From: Arthrobacter sp. Alg241-R88
GTDB lineage: Bacteria > Actinomycetota > Actinomycetes > Actinomycetales > Micrococcaceae
Assembly: GCF_900537115.1 (NCBI RefSeq)
Contig: NZ_UNRG01000005.1
Location: 1-64,000, forward strand
Length of the DNA stretch: 64,000 bases
Direction: 5' to 3'
The notes under the pieces are model-generated. The model searched no databases and was not told where the DNA came from. It saw only the letters and a list, made by a program, of their open reading frames with translations. Positions within the stretch are counted from its first letter, which is position 1; each line of letters opens with the position of its first letter. Of the stretch, positions 17,786-26,809 are shown piece after piece. The translations under genes and the position numbers were made by a program.

Positions 17786-18700
17786 TTATCGAAAGTCGAC
17801 GCTGCTGTCTTTCGCTACCTCAAGCAGCGTGGCCTGGAAGGCAATTTCAGCGGCAGCGCGGACCCGGTCATGTCGGTGCGCCAGCAGCACCCGACGCGAC
17901 GGGGCACTGGAGCCCAGGGACACAATGCTGACGCCGGGATGTTTGTTCACAACAGCGGTCCGCGGGGCCAGGGCAACGCCCAATCCCACACTGACCATGG
18001 CTTGGGCTTCCTGGTAGTCGTTGGCATGGAATGAGATTCGGGGCGAGAAACCTGCGGCCTGGGCGCTGCGGTGCAGCACCTCGACCACCGGGTGTTCCTC
18101 CTCCCGGACAATCCACTCCTCGTCGGCCAGGTCTGCCATGTCCACCTGCTTGCGCCGGGCAAGCCTGTGGTCCTTGCCCACGATCAGGGCTGTGGCATCC
18201 TCAAAGACAGTGGTGAGGGCGAAGTTCTCGGGGCTGATCCGGTTCCACTCGTAATCCCACAGCAGGGACATCCCCACCTGCCCGTTTTCCAGCATTTCAA
18301 TTAGGTCGTTGAAACGGCTGCTGCGCACGTGCAGGTTTATCGCCGGGTACTGGGCCTTGAACCTGCTGATCACCAACGGGAGGAATGACCCACCCAGAGT
18401 GGGAAAAGTCCCCATGGTCAGGCTCCCCCGGTTGAGGCCCGCAATTTCGGCCAGATCCGCTTCGGCCGCTGCCATCTGCCGGAGGATCCTGCGCGTGTGG
18501 GCTGTGAGGACATGCCCGGCATCTGTGGGCACCATCCCCCGGGCCGTGCGCTGCAGGAGCGGCTGCCCAACCTCAGCCTCGAGCCGCCGAAGCTGCTGCG
18601 AGACACCCGACGGCGAATAGACGTGCTTGTCCGCCGCGGCCGTGATGGAACCAAGTTCCACCACGTCCAACAGCAGTTCCAGCCTTCTGACGTTCAGCAC
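17786..18700 (-). CDS. LysR-family transcriptional regulator
   Basis: 304 aa, GTG start preceded by GGGAGGA. N-terminal winged helix (LNVRRLELLLDVVELGSITAAADKHVYSPSGVSQQLRRLEAEVGQPLLQR) and a C-terminal LysR substrate-binding domain (about residues 90-300). It is divergent from the prpF-tct operon, the classic LysR arrangement, so it very probably controls uptake and conversion of a tricarboxylic acid. A TGAAGG-N3-CCTTCA palindrome sits 13-27 nt upstream of its start codon. Confidence 0.9.
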   Translation of the reverse strand: MLNVRRLELLLDVVELGSITAAADKHVYSPSGVSQQLRRLEAEVGQPLLQRTARGMVPTDAGHVLTAHTRRILRQMAAAEADLAEIAGLNRGSLTMGTFPTLGGSFLPLVISRFKAQYPAINLHVRSSRFNDLIEMLENGQVGMSLLWDYEWNRISPENFALTTVFEDATALIVGKDHRLARRKQVDMADLADEEWIVREEEHPVVEVLHRSAQAAGFSPRISFHANDYQEAQAMVSVGLGVALAPRTAVVNKHPGVSIVSLGSSAPSRRVLLAHRHDRVRAAAEIAFQATLLEVAKDSSVDFR

Positions 18701-18712
18701 AGCGTTCCTCCC

Positions 18713-18727
18713 TGAAGGTTTCCTTCA
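18713..18727. promoter_or_regulatory. Palindrome upstream of lysR, candidate LysR operator
   Basis: TGAAGG-TTT-CCTTCA is a perfect 15-bp palindrome immediately 5' of the lysR ribosome-binding site, suitable for autoregulation. It has the T...A ends of LysR boxes, with 13 rather than 11 bases between. Confidence 0.35.
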
Positions 18728-18973
18728 ACCCCCCTCACAATTCTAGGCATTGACTTCACACAGCGCGCCACTCCAGCGCAGTCGCCGCGTTGATTTCACC
18801 GCCTTGCCATAGAAGGCCCGCAAAACGATCCAAATCCGCACCCACGTTTGAAGTAAAAGTGCATACTCCTGCAGTTTTTAGCGTTTGTAATTCATATGGG
18901 AGCGGCATCACACTGGGTTATCCGAGGTGGCCAGTAACCCCCGATGAGGCCTCCGGGAAAGGTGTGGAAGCAA

Positions 18974-20053
18974 ATGTTAAAGATCCCTGCCGCGTGGATG
19001 CGCGGAGGCACCAGCAAGTGCTGGGTCTTCGAATGGGACAGCCTGCAGGTTCCAGGAAAGACCGTGGATGAGGTACTCCTGCGTCTGTTCGGAAGCCCGG
19101 ACAACCGCCAGATCGACGGCGTCGGCGGCGGTACCTCCACCACCAGCAAAGCCGTCATCCTTTCCCCCTCGATCTCGGACGAAGCGGATGTGGATTACAC
19201 GTTCGCCCAAGTGGGCATCGAGGAACAGCGCGTGGACTGGGGCAGCAACTGCGGCAACTGTTCCGCCGTCGTCGCACCCTATGCCATCCAGCGCGGCTGG
19301 GTGGCCGCCGGCCAGGACAGTACCGCCGTCCGGGCACTGAATACCAACACCAACCAGCTCATCCTGCAAAAGGTCTCCACCCCCGGCGGCGTACTTGCCG
19401 ACTCCGGAGACCAGATGATCCCGGGTGTTCCCTTCCCCGGCCTTGCGGTGGGGATGGGCTTTTTTGACCCTGCCGGCAGGACTACGGGCCGGCTCTTCCC
19501 TACCGGGGAACCGGTGGACAAGGTGACCTTTGACGGACGCCTGGTGACGGCAACCCTCATCGACGCCGGCGCACCGGTGATCGTGCTGGAGGCTGAGGCC
19601 GTTGGCCTGACCGGGCACGAGACGGCAGCGGAAATCGACGGCCGGGCAGATCTGCTGGTGCATCTTGATGATGTCCGGAGGGACGCCGCCGTGCGCATGG
19701 GCCTGGCGGAAAGCCGGGCGGACGCCGAGCGTGCAATCCCCAAACTGGCCCTGGTGGCCAAAGCGGATGAGGACGACGACGCCGACGTGGTGGTCAGGAT
19801 GCTCTCGATGGGCCGGCTGCACCCGGCCCTCGCCATCACGGGAAGCGTTGCCCTGACCATGGCCGCCCAGCACCAGGGAACTGTCGTCGCGGACCTCATC
19901 AGTGGCGACGTCGCCGCAGGGGTCACCATGCGGACGCCTGCTGGCCTGGTCCAGACCTGGTCCGAAACCAGGGACGGAACCCCCGTCGTCGGCGCGCTCC
20001 GCAGTGCACGCCGGCTTGCCGATGCAGAACTCCTGCTGCCGGACACCTGGTAG
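18974..20053 (+). CDS. PrpF-family isomerase (aconitate/oxalomesaconate-type)
   Basis: 359 aa from ATG 18974, where the conserved MLKIPAAWMRGGTSKCWVF begins (a longer start at 18944 is possible). PrpF proteins are diaminopimelate-epimerase-fold enzymes that shift double bonds in substituted aconitates (2-methylaconitate, 4-oxalomesaconate). The characteristic GGGTSTTSKAVIL and WGSNCGNCSAVVAPYAI motifs are present, and HPALAITGSVALT near the C-terminus. It lies first in an operon with a tricarboxylate transporter, so a substituted tricarboxylate is the likely substrate. Which one cannot be told. Confidence 0.85.
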   Translation: MLKIPAAWMRGGTSKCWVFEWDSLQVPGKTVDEVLLRLFGSPDNRQIDGVGGGTSTTSKAVILSPSISDEADVDYTFAQVGIEEQRVDWGSNCGNCSAVVAPYAIQRGWVAAGQDSTAVRALNTNTNQLILQKVSTPGGVLADSGDQMIPGVPFPGLAVGMGFFDPAGRTTGRLFPTGEPVDKVTFDGRLVTATLIDAGAPVIVLEAEAVGLTGHETAAEIDGRADLLVHLDDVRRDAAVRMGLAESRADAERAIPKLALVAKADEDDDADVVVRMLSMGRLHPALAITGSVALTMAAQHQGTVVADLISGDVAAGVTMRTPAGLVQTWSETRDGTPVVGALRSARRLADAELLLPDTW

Positions 20054-20122
20054 CGCCAACCCACAGCACGCCGCTTCCGGTGACACCCGTACACCGGCAC
20101 GGCACAACCGAAGGACACCTCA

Positions 20123-21316
20123 ATGACGAGTCAAAAGTCTTCCCTGGAGCCTCCCCTGGGCTTCGAAGAAGCAGCGGCTACCGAATTGCCTGATCCGCCG
20201 CAACACAGCCGCCGGACCGTGCTGGGAGCAGTCGCTTCGTTCGCCGTTCTCGGCCTGGCCACCACCGTCCTGGGCGAGGGCCTCCTCAACCCGCCGTCCA
20301 GCACCGAAGACGGGAACTTCAGCGGTGAAACCCTTGAATTCCTGATTCCCCTGGCCTCCGGTGGCGGCACGGACACCTGGGCACGCTTTATCGGCACCGA
20401 GCTGACCAACTACATTCCGGGCCGTCCCGGCTTCGCCCCCGTCAACGAACCCGGCGGCGAGGGAATCTCAGGCACCAACAAGTTCGCCCGCTCGGCGAAG
20501 ACCGACGGCACGGAGATCCTGGTGGGAACCGCCTCTACCGTGGTGCCGTGGGTCCTGGGCCGCTCCGCGGTGAAGTATTCGTTCGAGGACCTGAAACCGG
20601 TGGTAGTTAATGGCACTGGAGGCGTCATTTACGCCCGCACCGAAGCGGGGGTCAACGGTATCGGCGACCTCGTCAACAGGGACAAGCCCCTCGAATTCGG
20701 CGGCATCAGCGCCACCGGCCTGGACATCACCACCCTGGTCGCCTTCGACCTGCTGGAGGCCGATGTAACGTCCACCTTCGGCTTCGAGGGGCGCGGCCCG
20801 GTCAACCTGGCACTCCAGCGAGGCGAAATCGACCTGGACTACCAGACCACCTCCGCTTACGGCTCCGCCGTCGAGGGCATAGCCAAAGAAGGCAAAGCAA
20901 CTGTCCTGATGTCCTTCGGGCAACTGGATGGGTCAGGGGACGTAGTCCGCGACCCGAACTTCCCTGACGTCCCCACCGTTCCCGAAGCCTACGAGCAACT
21001 GCACGGCAAAAAGCCTTCCGGCGAAAAGTTCGAGGCCTACAAGACGCTGCTCGGGCTGACGTACACCTACCAAAAAGGGCTGTGGGTCCCGCAGGAGACT
21101 CCCGAGAAGGCTGTCACGCTGCTGCGTGAATCAAGCGAGAAGCTCGGTACCGACAAGGAATTCCAGACCAAGGCCGGCAAAGTCCTCGGCGGCTACCCCC
21201 TCGTAGCGGACGCAGAAATGGCTGACCGCGTAAGGGATGCCTACACCGTCAGCAACTCCGTCAGGTCCTACGTCAAGGAACTGCTGGAGACCAAATACAA
21301 CATCCACGTTGAATAA
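20123..21316 (+). CDS. Tripartite tricarboxylate transporter substrate-binding protein (TctC/Bug family)
   Basis: 397 aa. A long N-terminus with SRRTVLGAVASFAVLGLATTVL is a twin-arginine-like or uncleaved signal anchor with no lipobox Cys. The Bug fold follows, with LEFLIPLASGGGTDTWARFIGTELTNYIPGRPGFAPVNEPGGEG as the family start, and NLALQRGEIDLDYQTT in the middle. In a Gram-positive it should stay membrane-tethered and deliver a tricarboxylate to the TctAB permease encoded 8 nt downstream. Confidence 0.88.
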   Translation: MTSQKSSLEPPLGFEEAAATELPDPPQHSRRTVLGAVASFAVLGLATTVLGEGLLNPPSSTEDGNFSGETLEFLIPLASGGGTDTWARFIGTELTNYIPGRPGFAPVNEPGGEGISGTNKFARSAKTDGTEILVGTASTVVPWVLGRSAVKYSFEDLKPVVVNGTGGVIYARTEAGVNGIGDLVNRDKPLEFGGISATGLDITTLVAFDLLEADVTSTFGFEGRGPVNLALQRGEIDLDYQTTSAYGSAVEGIAKEGKATVLMSFGQLDGSGDVVRDPNFPDVPTVPEAYEQLHGKKPSGEKFEAYKTLLGLTYTYQKGLWVPQETPEKAVTLLRESSEKLGTDKEFQTKAGKVLGGYPLVADAEMADRVRDAYTVSNSVRSYVKELLETKYNIHVE

Positions 21317-21324
21317 GGACCATC

Positions 21325-23295
21325 ATGCTTGACTCCGCTATGGCAGCGCTGGCATCACTCGCTGACCCGTCCCTGCTCCTTATGCTCCTGATCGGCACCG
21401 TCGCCGGCCTGATCATGGGCCTCATCCCCGGCCTCGGCGGCACCGGCGCCGTCGCCATCCTGCTGCCCATCACCTTCGGCATGGAACCGCCCCAGGCCCT
21501 GGCGCTCCTCATCGGAGCCCTCGCCGTCGTCCATACTTCAGACACCGTCTCGGCCGTCCTGCTCGGCGCCCCCGGGTCAGCCTCGGCCAGCGTGACAATG
21601 CTGGACGGCTACTCCATGGCCAAGAAGGGCCAGGCGGCCAGGGCGCTGACACTTGCCTTCCTGTCCTCCATGGCGGGCGGCATCATCGGTGCCGTCGGCC
21701 TGACGCTGGCCATCCCGCTGGCCCGCCCGCTGGTGCTGTCCTTCGCGAGCCCGGAACTGTTTATGCTGACAGTCCTCGGTGTCGCCTTGGCAGCCGTTCT
21801 CTCCCGCGGCAACATCATCAAGGGCGTCTCGGCGGGCCTGCTCGGCCTGGTCCTTGGCATGGTTGGCACCTCGCCGACGACGGCCGAGGAGCGCTTCACC
21901 TTCGGCAGCCTGTTCCTGGGCGACGGCCTCTCACTGGTGGCTGTGGCCCTGGGTATCTTCGGCCTGGCCGAAATCGCGTCCCGCGCCAGCCAGCGGCGCG
22001 GCCAGACGGAAAACATCACCCTCGGCGGCGGCTGGGGCAAGGGCATCCGCGAATGGCTGTCCCACTGGACGCAGGTGATCCGCGGCGCCCTCATCGGCAT
22101 CTGGGCAGGGGTCCTGCCCGGCGTCGGCGCCACCGCGGGAACGTGGCTGGCCTACGGACAGGCAGTGGCCACGGCCAAGGACAAGCGGCAGTTCGGCAAG
22201 GGCGACCCCCGCGGCATCGTGGGCCCGGAAAGCGCCAACAACTCCGTCGAAGCCGGCGACCTGATCCCTACCCTGCTGTTCGGCATCCCCGGCGGCGTTC
22301 CCTCGGCGATGCTCCTGGGCATGCTGCTCACTTACGGCATCCAGCCGGGCCCCTCAATCATCACCGAACACCTGGACCTGATGTACCTGATCGTGTGGTC
22401 CTTCGCGATCGCTTCGATCCTGGGCGCCCTGTTCTGCTTCCTCAGCGTCAAGCAGCTCGCCAAGCTCACCAAGGTTCCCTTCGCCGTCCTCGCCGCAGGC
22501 CTCGTGGCCGTGATGCTCCTCGGATCCTTCCAGGAGGGCGGCCAGCTCGGCGACCTCTGGGTCATGATCATCCTCGGCGTCTTCGGCTGGCTCCTGAAGT
22601 CCACCGGGTTCCCCCGGGCGCCGTTCCTGATCGGATTCGTCCTGGCCATCCCACTGGAGCGCTACTACTTCCTGACGGACAGCCTGTACAACGGGCTGGA
22701 CTGGATGGCACGCCCCGGGGTGCTGGTCTTCCTCGCGATCCTGGTCCTGCCCATCCTCTGGGCCTTCATCAAGTTCATCCGTGCCCGCCGGAACACCAAC
22801 CTCGACGACGGCCACCGCAACGAGCGCCCGGAAGATGACGAGAGCCCGCTGAAGAACTCCACCTGGTCCGTCGCTGCAGCCGGAATCTTCGCCGTCGCCT
22901 TTGCCGCGGCACTGATCTCCTCCGCGCAATTCTCACCCGAGGCACGCCTTGTGCCGCAGCTGGTGAGCATCGGCGGACTGGTCTTCTCCGGGATCCTGCT
23001 CTTCACGGAGATCCGGACACGGCTCCGCGCCAGGACAGCCTCGGCCGGCTGGACACTCGATGCCGGCTTCGCCATGAAGACCTTCCTCTGGATGACAGGG
23101 TTCCTCGCCCTCACGGCAGCATTCGGCTACCTGATTGCCGTGACGGTCTTCATCCCGGCGTTCCTGCTCATCGTCGCCAGGGCGCGCCTCAAGGTGGCCC
23201 TGATTTACACAGTGGCGCTGTACGTGGTGCTTCTCGCGCTCCCGTCACTCCTTCCCATCGACCTGCCGCAGGGCTGGCTGAACACGCTTGTCTAG
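21325..23295 (+). CDS. TctA-TctB fused permease of the tripartite tricarboxylate transporter
   Basis: 656 aa. Residues 1-500 are TctA, with the family glycine motifs GLIMGLIPGLGGTGAVAILLPITFG, GAPGSASASVTMLDGY and GVLPGVGATAGTWLAYGQA. After a charged linker (about 490-515) a second membrane domain of about 140 residues with four helices matches the size and layout of TctB, normally a separate gene. AGGA precedes the ATG. The fusion supplies both membrane subunits; the binding protein is encoded just upstream. Confidence 0.88.
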   Translation: MLDSAMAALASLADPSLLLMLLIGTVAGLIMGLIPGLGGTGAVAILLPITFGMEPPQALALLIGALAVVHTSDTVSAVLLGAPGSASASVTMLDGYSMAKKGQAARALTLAFLSSMAGGIIGAVGLTLAIPLARPLVLSFASPELFMLTVLGVALAAVLSRGNIIKGVSAGLLGLVLGMVGTSPTTAEERFTFGSLFLGDGLSLVAVALGIFGLAEIASRASQRRGQTENITLGGGWGKGIREWLSHWTQVIRGALIGIWAGVLPGVGATAGTWLAYGQAVATAKDKRQFGKGDPRGIVGPESANNSVEAGDLIPTLLFGIPGGVPSAMLLGMLLTYGIQPGPSIITEHLDLMYLIVWSFAIASILGALFCFLSVKQLAKLTKVPFAVLAAGLVAVMLLGSFQEGGQLGDLWVMIILGVFGWLLKSTGFPRAPFLIGFVLAIPLERYYFLTDSLYNGLDWMARPGVLVFLAILVLPILWAFIKFIRARRNTNLDDGHRNERPEDDESPLKNSTWSVAAAGIFAVAFAAALISSAQFSPEARLVPQLVSIGGLVFSGILLFTEIRTRLRARTASAGWTLDAGFAMKTFLWMTGFLALTAAFGYLIAVTVFIPAFLLIVARARLKVALIYTVALYVVLLALPSLLPIDLPQGWLNTLV

Positions 23296-23335
23296 GCGCC
23301 CCATGCCTCCAAACACCACAGGAAAGAACACAACC

Positions 23336-23719
23336 ATGACGGTTCTCGTTGCCTATGTCCCTTCGCCTGAGGGCCGTGAAGCCCTTAGCCAGGGCATCAC
23401 CGAAGCAGTCCTTCGAACCTCGGACCTCCTGATCGTCCACGTTGGCCGCGGCCATCACGGCCTCGAGCCCGCAGAAATGAAGGACATCGAAAACCAGCTG
23501 CAGGCGGCCGGGCGGGAGCTGACCATTGAGTCCTCCATCCTCTCGGACCCCGGGGACGCGGTGATCCAAATTGCGCAAGACCGAAACGTGGACATGATCG
23601 TCGTCGGACTGCGGCACCGCTCCATGGTGGGAAAACTCATCCTGGGAAGCACCGTGCAGCGCATTCTGCTGGACGCCACCTGCCCGGTCCTTGCGGTCCG
23701 GCCGGACCGGCTCAACTAG
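23336..23719 (+). CDS. Universal stress protein (UspA family)
   Basis: 127 aa from ATG 23336, preceded by GGAAAG. A single Usp domain begins MTVLVAYVPSPEGREAL and ends VGKLILGSTVQRILLDATCPVLAVRP. The ATP-binding motif G-2x-G-9x-G-S/T is imperfect: GLRHRSMVGKLILGST lacks the second Gly, so nucleotide binding is uncertain. Usp genes commonly follow tct genes in actinobacterial operons; it probably belongs to this transcript. Confidence 0.85.
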   Translation: MTVLVAYVPSPEGREALSQGITEAVLRTSDLLIVHVGRGHHGLEPAEMKDIENQLQAAGRELTIESSILSDPGDAVIQIAQDRNVDMIVVGLRHRSMVGKLILGSTVQRILLDATCPVLAVRPDRLN

Positions 23720-23760
23720 CCACCCAGCGGGACCGGATCTGTCCTGGTCCCGCTGTGGCT
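23718..23760 (+). terminator. Hairpin at the end of the prpF-tct-usp operon
   Basis: AGCCAC-CC-AGCGGGACC pairs with GGTCCCGCT-GTGGCT around an 11-nt loop; it overlaps the usp stop codon. A second strong hairpin lies 90 nt downstream. Confidence 0.6.
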
Positions 23761-23849
23761 GCCGGCCTCCGCCGGCAGGCGTGTCCAACCCCGCATTCCA
23801 TCGCAACAGGAACCCCGAAGGACGGGCGCGGGACGGGACCACGCACAAG

Positions 23850-23887
23850 AAGGAGGCAGGGGAACCCCGCGGTCCCCCTGCCTCCTT
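23850..23887 (+). terminator. Second strong hairpin upstream of the MatC-like gene
   Basis: AAGGAGGCAGGGGAACC pairs with GGTCCCCCTGCCTCCTT (one mismatch, 4-nt loop). It is either a second terminator of the tct operon or, being 94 nt before the next start codon, a leader structure of the downstream gene. Confidence 0.6.
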
Positions 23888-23980
23888 CCCGACGGCCAGC
23901 CCTCTTCCTGCGCAGCGACGGCGTCACGGTTTACCGGCGCCCGAAGACCGGCGCCACCACCTGAACCCCTGAGGAAACCC

Positions 23981-25423
23981 ATGATTAAAACGGCACAACG
24001 CACCACGGCCTCCGAAGCCGGGACCACGAGGCAATCTCCCCCGCGCAGTCCGCGCCGCCGTATCCTACTGATTGCGGTGGCCGCTTTTGTGATTCTGAGT
24101 TTGGTCGCCCTCGTGCTGGGAGGGAGCCTCTTCACCCCGGCGGCCGCCACGACCTCGGAGCCGACCTTGACCGCCACCCAGATCATCCCGCTCGTGATCC
24201 TCGTCCTGATGTTCATCATTGCCACGAAATGGCCGCTGAACATCGGCGTGATGGGCCTGGTGGCATCCTTCGGCGTCGGCTACTTTATGCTCGGGATGAC
24301 CGACCGGGAGATCCTGGCAGACTTCCCCGCCAGCATCGTGCTGACAATCATCGGTGTCACTTACTTCTTCAGCATGGCCCAGAAGAACGGCACCATCGAC
24401 ATCATCGTCCAAGCCTGTGTCCGTCTTGTCAGGGGCAAGACGATGGTGCTGCCCTGGGTGTTCTTCCTGCTGGCCGCCGCACTGACGTCGTTGGGCACTT
24501 TCTCGCCCGCCGCCGTCGCGCTGCTCGCACCGGCGGCCATTGGCTTCGCCTACGAATCCCGCATCCACCCTGTGGTGATGGGTGCGTTCATTATCAACGG
24601 AGCCCACGCCGGCGGCTTCTCGCCGCTGTCCGTGGCCGGTGTCCTGGTGCACAACATCGCCGAGGAGAACGGTTTTCCCATTTCCCAGGGCGGACTCTTC
24701 GTCGCCAGCTTCGCCGTTAACTTCATCCTGTCCGTCCTCACCATCGTGGTGTTTGCCCTGCTGGGGCGGCTGCGCGAGGGCGGAACCGGTCAGCTCATTG
24801 ACCTGGATATTTCGAAGACCACCCGTCCCCACGGGCAGCAGATCCTCACCCTGGTGCTGATCCTGACCATGCTCGTGTGCACCCTGGGCTTCCACATGCC
24901 CATCGGCTTCGTCGCCCTCTCCGCCGGACTCCTGCTGGCCCTGATCAACATCAAGGAGCACCAGACCTTCATCGGCGGCATCTCCTGGTCAACGGTCCTG
25001 CTGGTGGCCGGCATGATCACCTACGTGTCGCTGCTCCAGCATGTGGGCGTCATCGACACGCTCGCTGAGCAGGCCCTCGCCCTCGGGGCTCCGCTGCTCA
25101 TCGCCCTCGTTCTCTGCTACGTGATTGGCATCGGTTCTGCCTTCGCCTCCTCGACGGCGTTGCTCACCGCCTTTATCCCGCTGGCCGGCCCGCTCCTTGC
25201 CACCAGCAGCCTCAGCGCCTCCGGAACCGTAGCCGCCCTGGCCATCGCCGCGACCGTCGTCGACGTTTCCCCCTTCTCCACCGACGGCGCGCTGGTGGTG
25301 GCCAACGCACCGGAAGCAGACAGGCAGCGCGTGTACCGGCAGCTCATGTTCTACGCGGGTGCCATCGTCCTGGCCGCCCCGGTACTTGCCTGGGCGCTGC
25401 TGGTGCCCACGGACATTATGTGA
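23981..25423 (+). CDS. MatC-like dicarboxylate carrier (SLC13/ion-transporter superfamily)
   Basis: 480 aa with about 11-12 membrane helices after a basic N-terminal tail. The region from LTATQIIPLVILVLMFIIATKWPLN through LLAPAAIGFAYESRIHPVVMGAFIINGAHAGGFSPLSVAGVL matches the MatC N-terminal domain of malonate/dicarboxylate carriers. The second half ends with SAFASSTALLTAFIPL and DVSPFSTDGALVVANA, repeating the inverted-topology signature. It follows the tct operon, so it may import a related di- or tricarboxylate. Specific substrate is unknown. Confidence 0.82.
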   Translation: MIKTAQRTTASEAGTTRQSPPRSPRRRILLIAVAAFVILSLVALVLGGSLFTPAAATTSEPTLTATQIIPLVILVLMFIIATKWPLNIGVMGLVASFGVGYFMLGMTDREILADFPASIVLTIIGVTYFFSMAQKNGTIDIIVQACVRLVRGKTMVLPWVFFLLAAALTSLGTFSPAAVALLAPAAIGFAYESRIHPVVMGAFIINGAHAGGFSPLSVAGVLVHNIAEENGFPISQGGLFVASFAVNFILSVLTIVVFALLGRLREGGTGQLIDLDISKTTRPHGQQILTLVLILTMLVCTLGFHMPIGFVALSAGLLLALINIKEHQTFIGGISWSTVLLVAGMITYVSLLQHVGVIDTLAEQALALGAPLLIALVLCYVIGIGSAFASSTALLTAFIPLAGPLLATSSLSASGTVAALAIAATVVDVSPFSTDGALVVANAPEADRQRVYRQLMFYAGAIVLAAPVLAWALLVPTDIM

Positions 25424-25456
25424 CCCTCGCCTTTTTCCGCAGAGATTGGGGAACGT

Positions 25457-25500
25457 CCGACGGCGGGCGGCCGGCTTTGGTGCCGGCCGCCCGCCGTCGG
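25457..25500. terminator. Perfect 19-bp bidirectional terminator
   Basis: CCGACGGCGGGCGGCCGGC and its exact complement flank a TTTGGT loop. It lies between the convergent MatC-like (+) and lipase (-) genes, 34 nt from one stop and 25 nt from the other. Confidence 0.8.
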
Positions 25501-25524
25501 GCTTTAGGACAGAGCCATCCGCTG

Positions 25525-26367
25525 CTAGAGGCAGGTGGGCCGGTAGGCGGGGTCTGCCGGGCCGGAAGGATTGCCGAGGGCATGGGCTACGATCTGATGC
25601 ACTACGGGATCGTTCGGCGTCTGGTCGTGTTCAAAGACATCTGCCGGGCACTTGTCCTGGATGGTGATGTTGGTGACCTGCCGGGCCGGACCTGCCAGGA
25701 ACTGGCTGTTGTAGGGAATGACCACTTCGTCGTAGATCGTGGAGATGACTGTGTAGGACGGTCCTCGCACTGTGTCGCCGATGGAGTTGAGCTTCTGCAT
25801 AAAAACGGAACCGGCCTGCTGGTCGGCACAGGCAGCGCAGCCCAGACCGGCGAAATCGGGATCCTCGATAAAACTCGGGGGCGGGACGATCACGCCTTCC
25901 GTGCCGTGGTTTGAAGGGGCGATGCCGACGAGTTGATTGACGTACATCGCGCCGCCGAGGAAGCCCATGTAGTAGCGGGGCATCATGCCGCCTTGGCTGT
26001 GGCCCACCAGGTTTACCTTCTTGGCTCCGGTCGCAGTACGGACCGCATCCACGAATGGGGCCAGTTCCTGAGCTGATTCTGCCACCGGCGCGGTGGCGTA
26101 CACACCGTTCGTCTCACCGTAATTGAGCGCGAAAACGCAGTAGCCGGCGCTCTTGAGGTACGGAGACAGCGTTGACCAGTTCTTTTCCATGCTCTCGAAG
26201 GTTCCCGGCACCAGGATGACTGGATAAGGATGCGCGGCGCTGGGTTTGCAGGACCAGTCGTTGGCTCCCGGCGGGGAAATCTCGATGGCCTGGGCGGGAG
26301 CCGCAACCACGGATGTGGCAAGGACGGCGGCAGCGGCAGCGGACAGGACCCGGGTGAGCAGTGACAT
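25525..26367 (-). CDS. Secreted lipase/esterase (class 2 lipase family)
   Basis: 280 aa from ATG 26367, supported by AAAGAGG upstream and a clean signal peptide (MSLLTRVLSAAAAAVLATSVVAAPAQA). The same frame stays open to 26964, but that extension is not protein-like. The nucleophile elbow is VGHSQGG (Ser124) after KKVNL; PVILVPGTFESMEKNW gives the oxyanion loop and HQIVAHAL near the end the catalytic His. Several Cys pairs (WSCKP, GLGCAACADQQ, DKCPAD, RPTCL) suggest disulfides. Expected to hydrolyse acyl esters outside the cell. Confidence 0.9.
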   Translation of the reverse strand: MSLLTRVLSAAAAAVLATSVVAAPAQAIEISPPGANDWSCKPSAAHPYPVILVPGTFESMEKNWSTLSPYLKSAGYCVFALNYGETNGVYATAPVAESAQELAPFVDAVRTATGAKKVNLVGHSQGGMMPRYYMGFLGGAMYVNQLVGIAPSNHGTEGVIVPPPSFIEDPDFAGLGCAACADQQAGSVFMQKLNSIGDTVRGPSYTVISTIYDEVVIPYNSQFLAGPARQVTNITIQDKCPADVFEHDQTPNDPVVHQIVAHALGNPSGPADPAYRPTCL

Positions 26368-26688
26368 GGAAACCTCTTTGTTTATGTGCCAACAGGGGCG
26401 ACCGGTGCTGATGGACTTGTAGCGCCGTAACAGCACCGGCCGGGTTTTCCATGCTGGCAGCGCCGCCGCTGAAGTGGGCGTGGACTGCACAAACGTGCGG
26501 CGAAATTTGTCCCAGGGGCCCGGCCTCCCCCTTTTGGTACTCATAGCAACCGGGCGCATTGTTACTGGTGAGTAGCCGGGTGGCCGGTCAAAGGCGCCCG
26601 GAAAAGCTCTCGCGGAGCCTGCACGAACGTGCTGCATCCGATCCGGCAGCGCCGAGCGCGTGTGGCACGCCCTTATCCGGTCAGTTTT

Positions 26689-26726
26689 TGCGCGTTGTGC
26701 GCATGTGGGGTTGCGCTCAACGCGCA
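26689..26726. promoter_or_regulatory. Two tandem TGCGC-N5-GCGCA palindromes upstream of kdgT
   Basis: TGCGCGTTGTGCGCA (26689-26703) and, 23 bp on, TGCGCTCAACGCGCA (26712-26726). The second reversed differs from the first by one base, so these are two copies of one 15-bp site about two helical turns apart. They lie 84-121 nt before the kdgT ATG. The best candidate ligand is the DeoR-type regulator encoded at the end of the same cluster. Confidence 0.6.
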
Positions 26727-26734
26727 GGTTCTTT

Positions 26735-26748
26735 ATGATTTTAATCAT
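26735..26748. promoter_or_regulatory. ATGATT-TT-AATCAT palindrome upstream of kdgT
   Basis: A 14-bp A+T-rich inverted repeat in G/C-rich surroundings, 9 bp after the paired TGCGC sites and 62 nt before the start codon. It could be the -10 area or a further operator. Confidence 0.35.
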
Positions 26749-26809
26749 GATCGGAGCCTGGCGGCTCGGTCCCCTCCACCTTTCCCTCCCCCAACAATGA
26801 GGTTGATTG

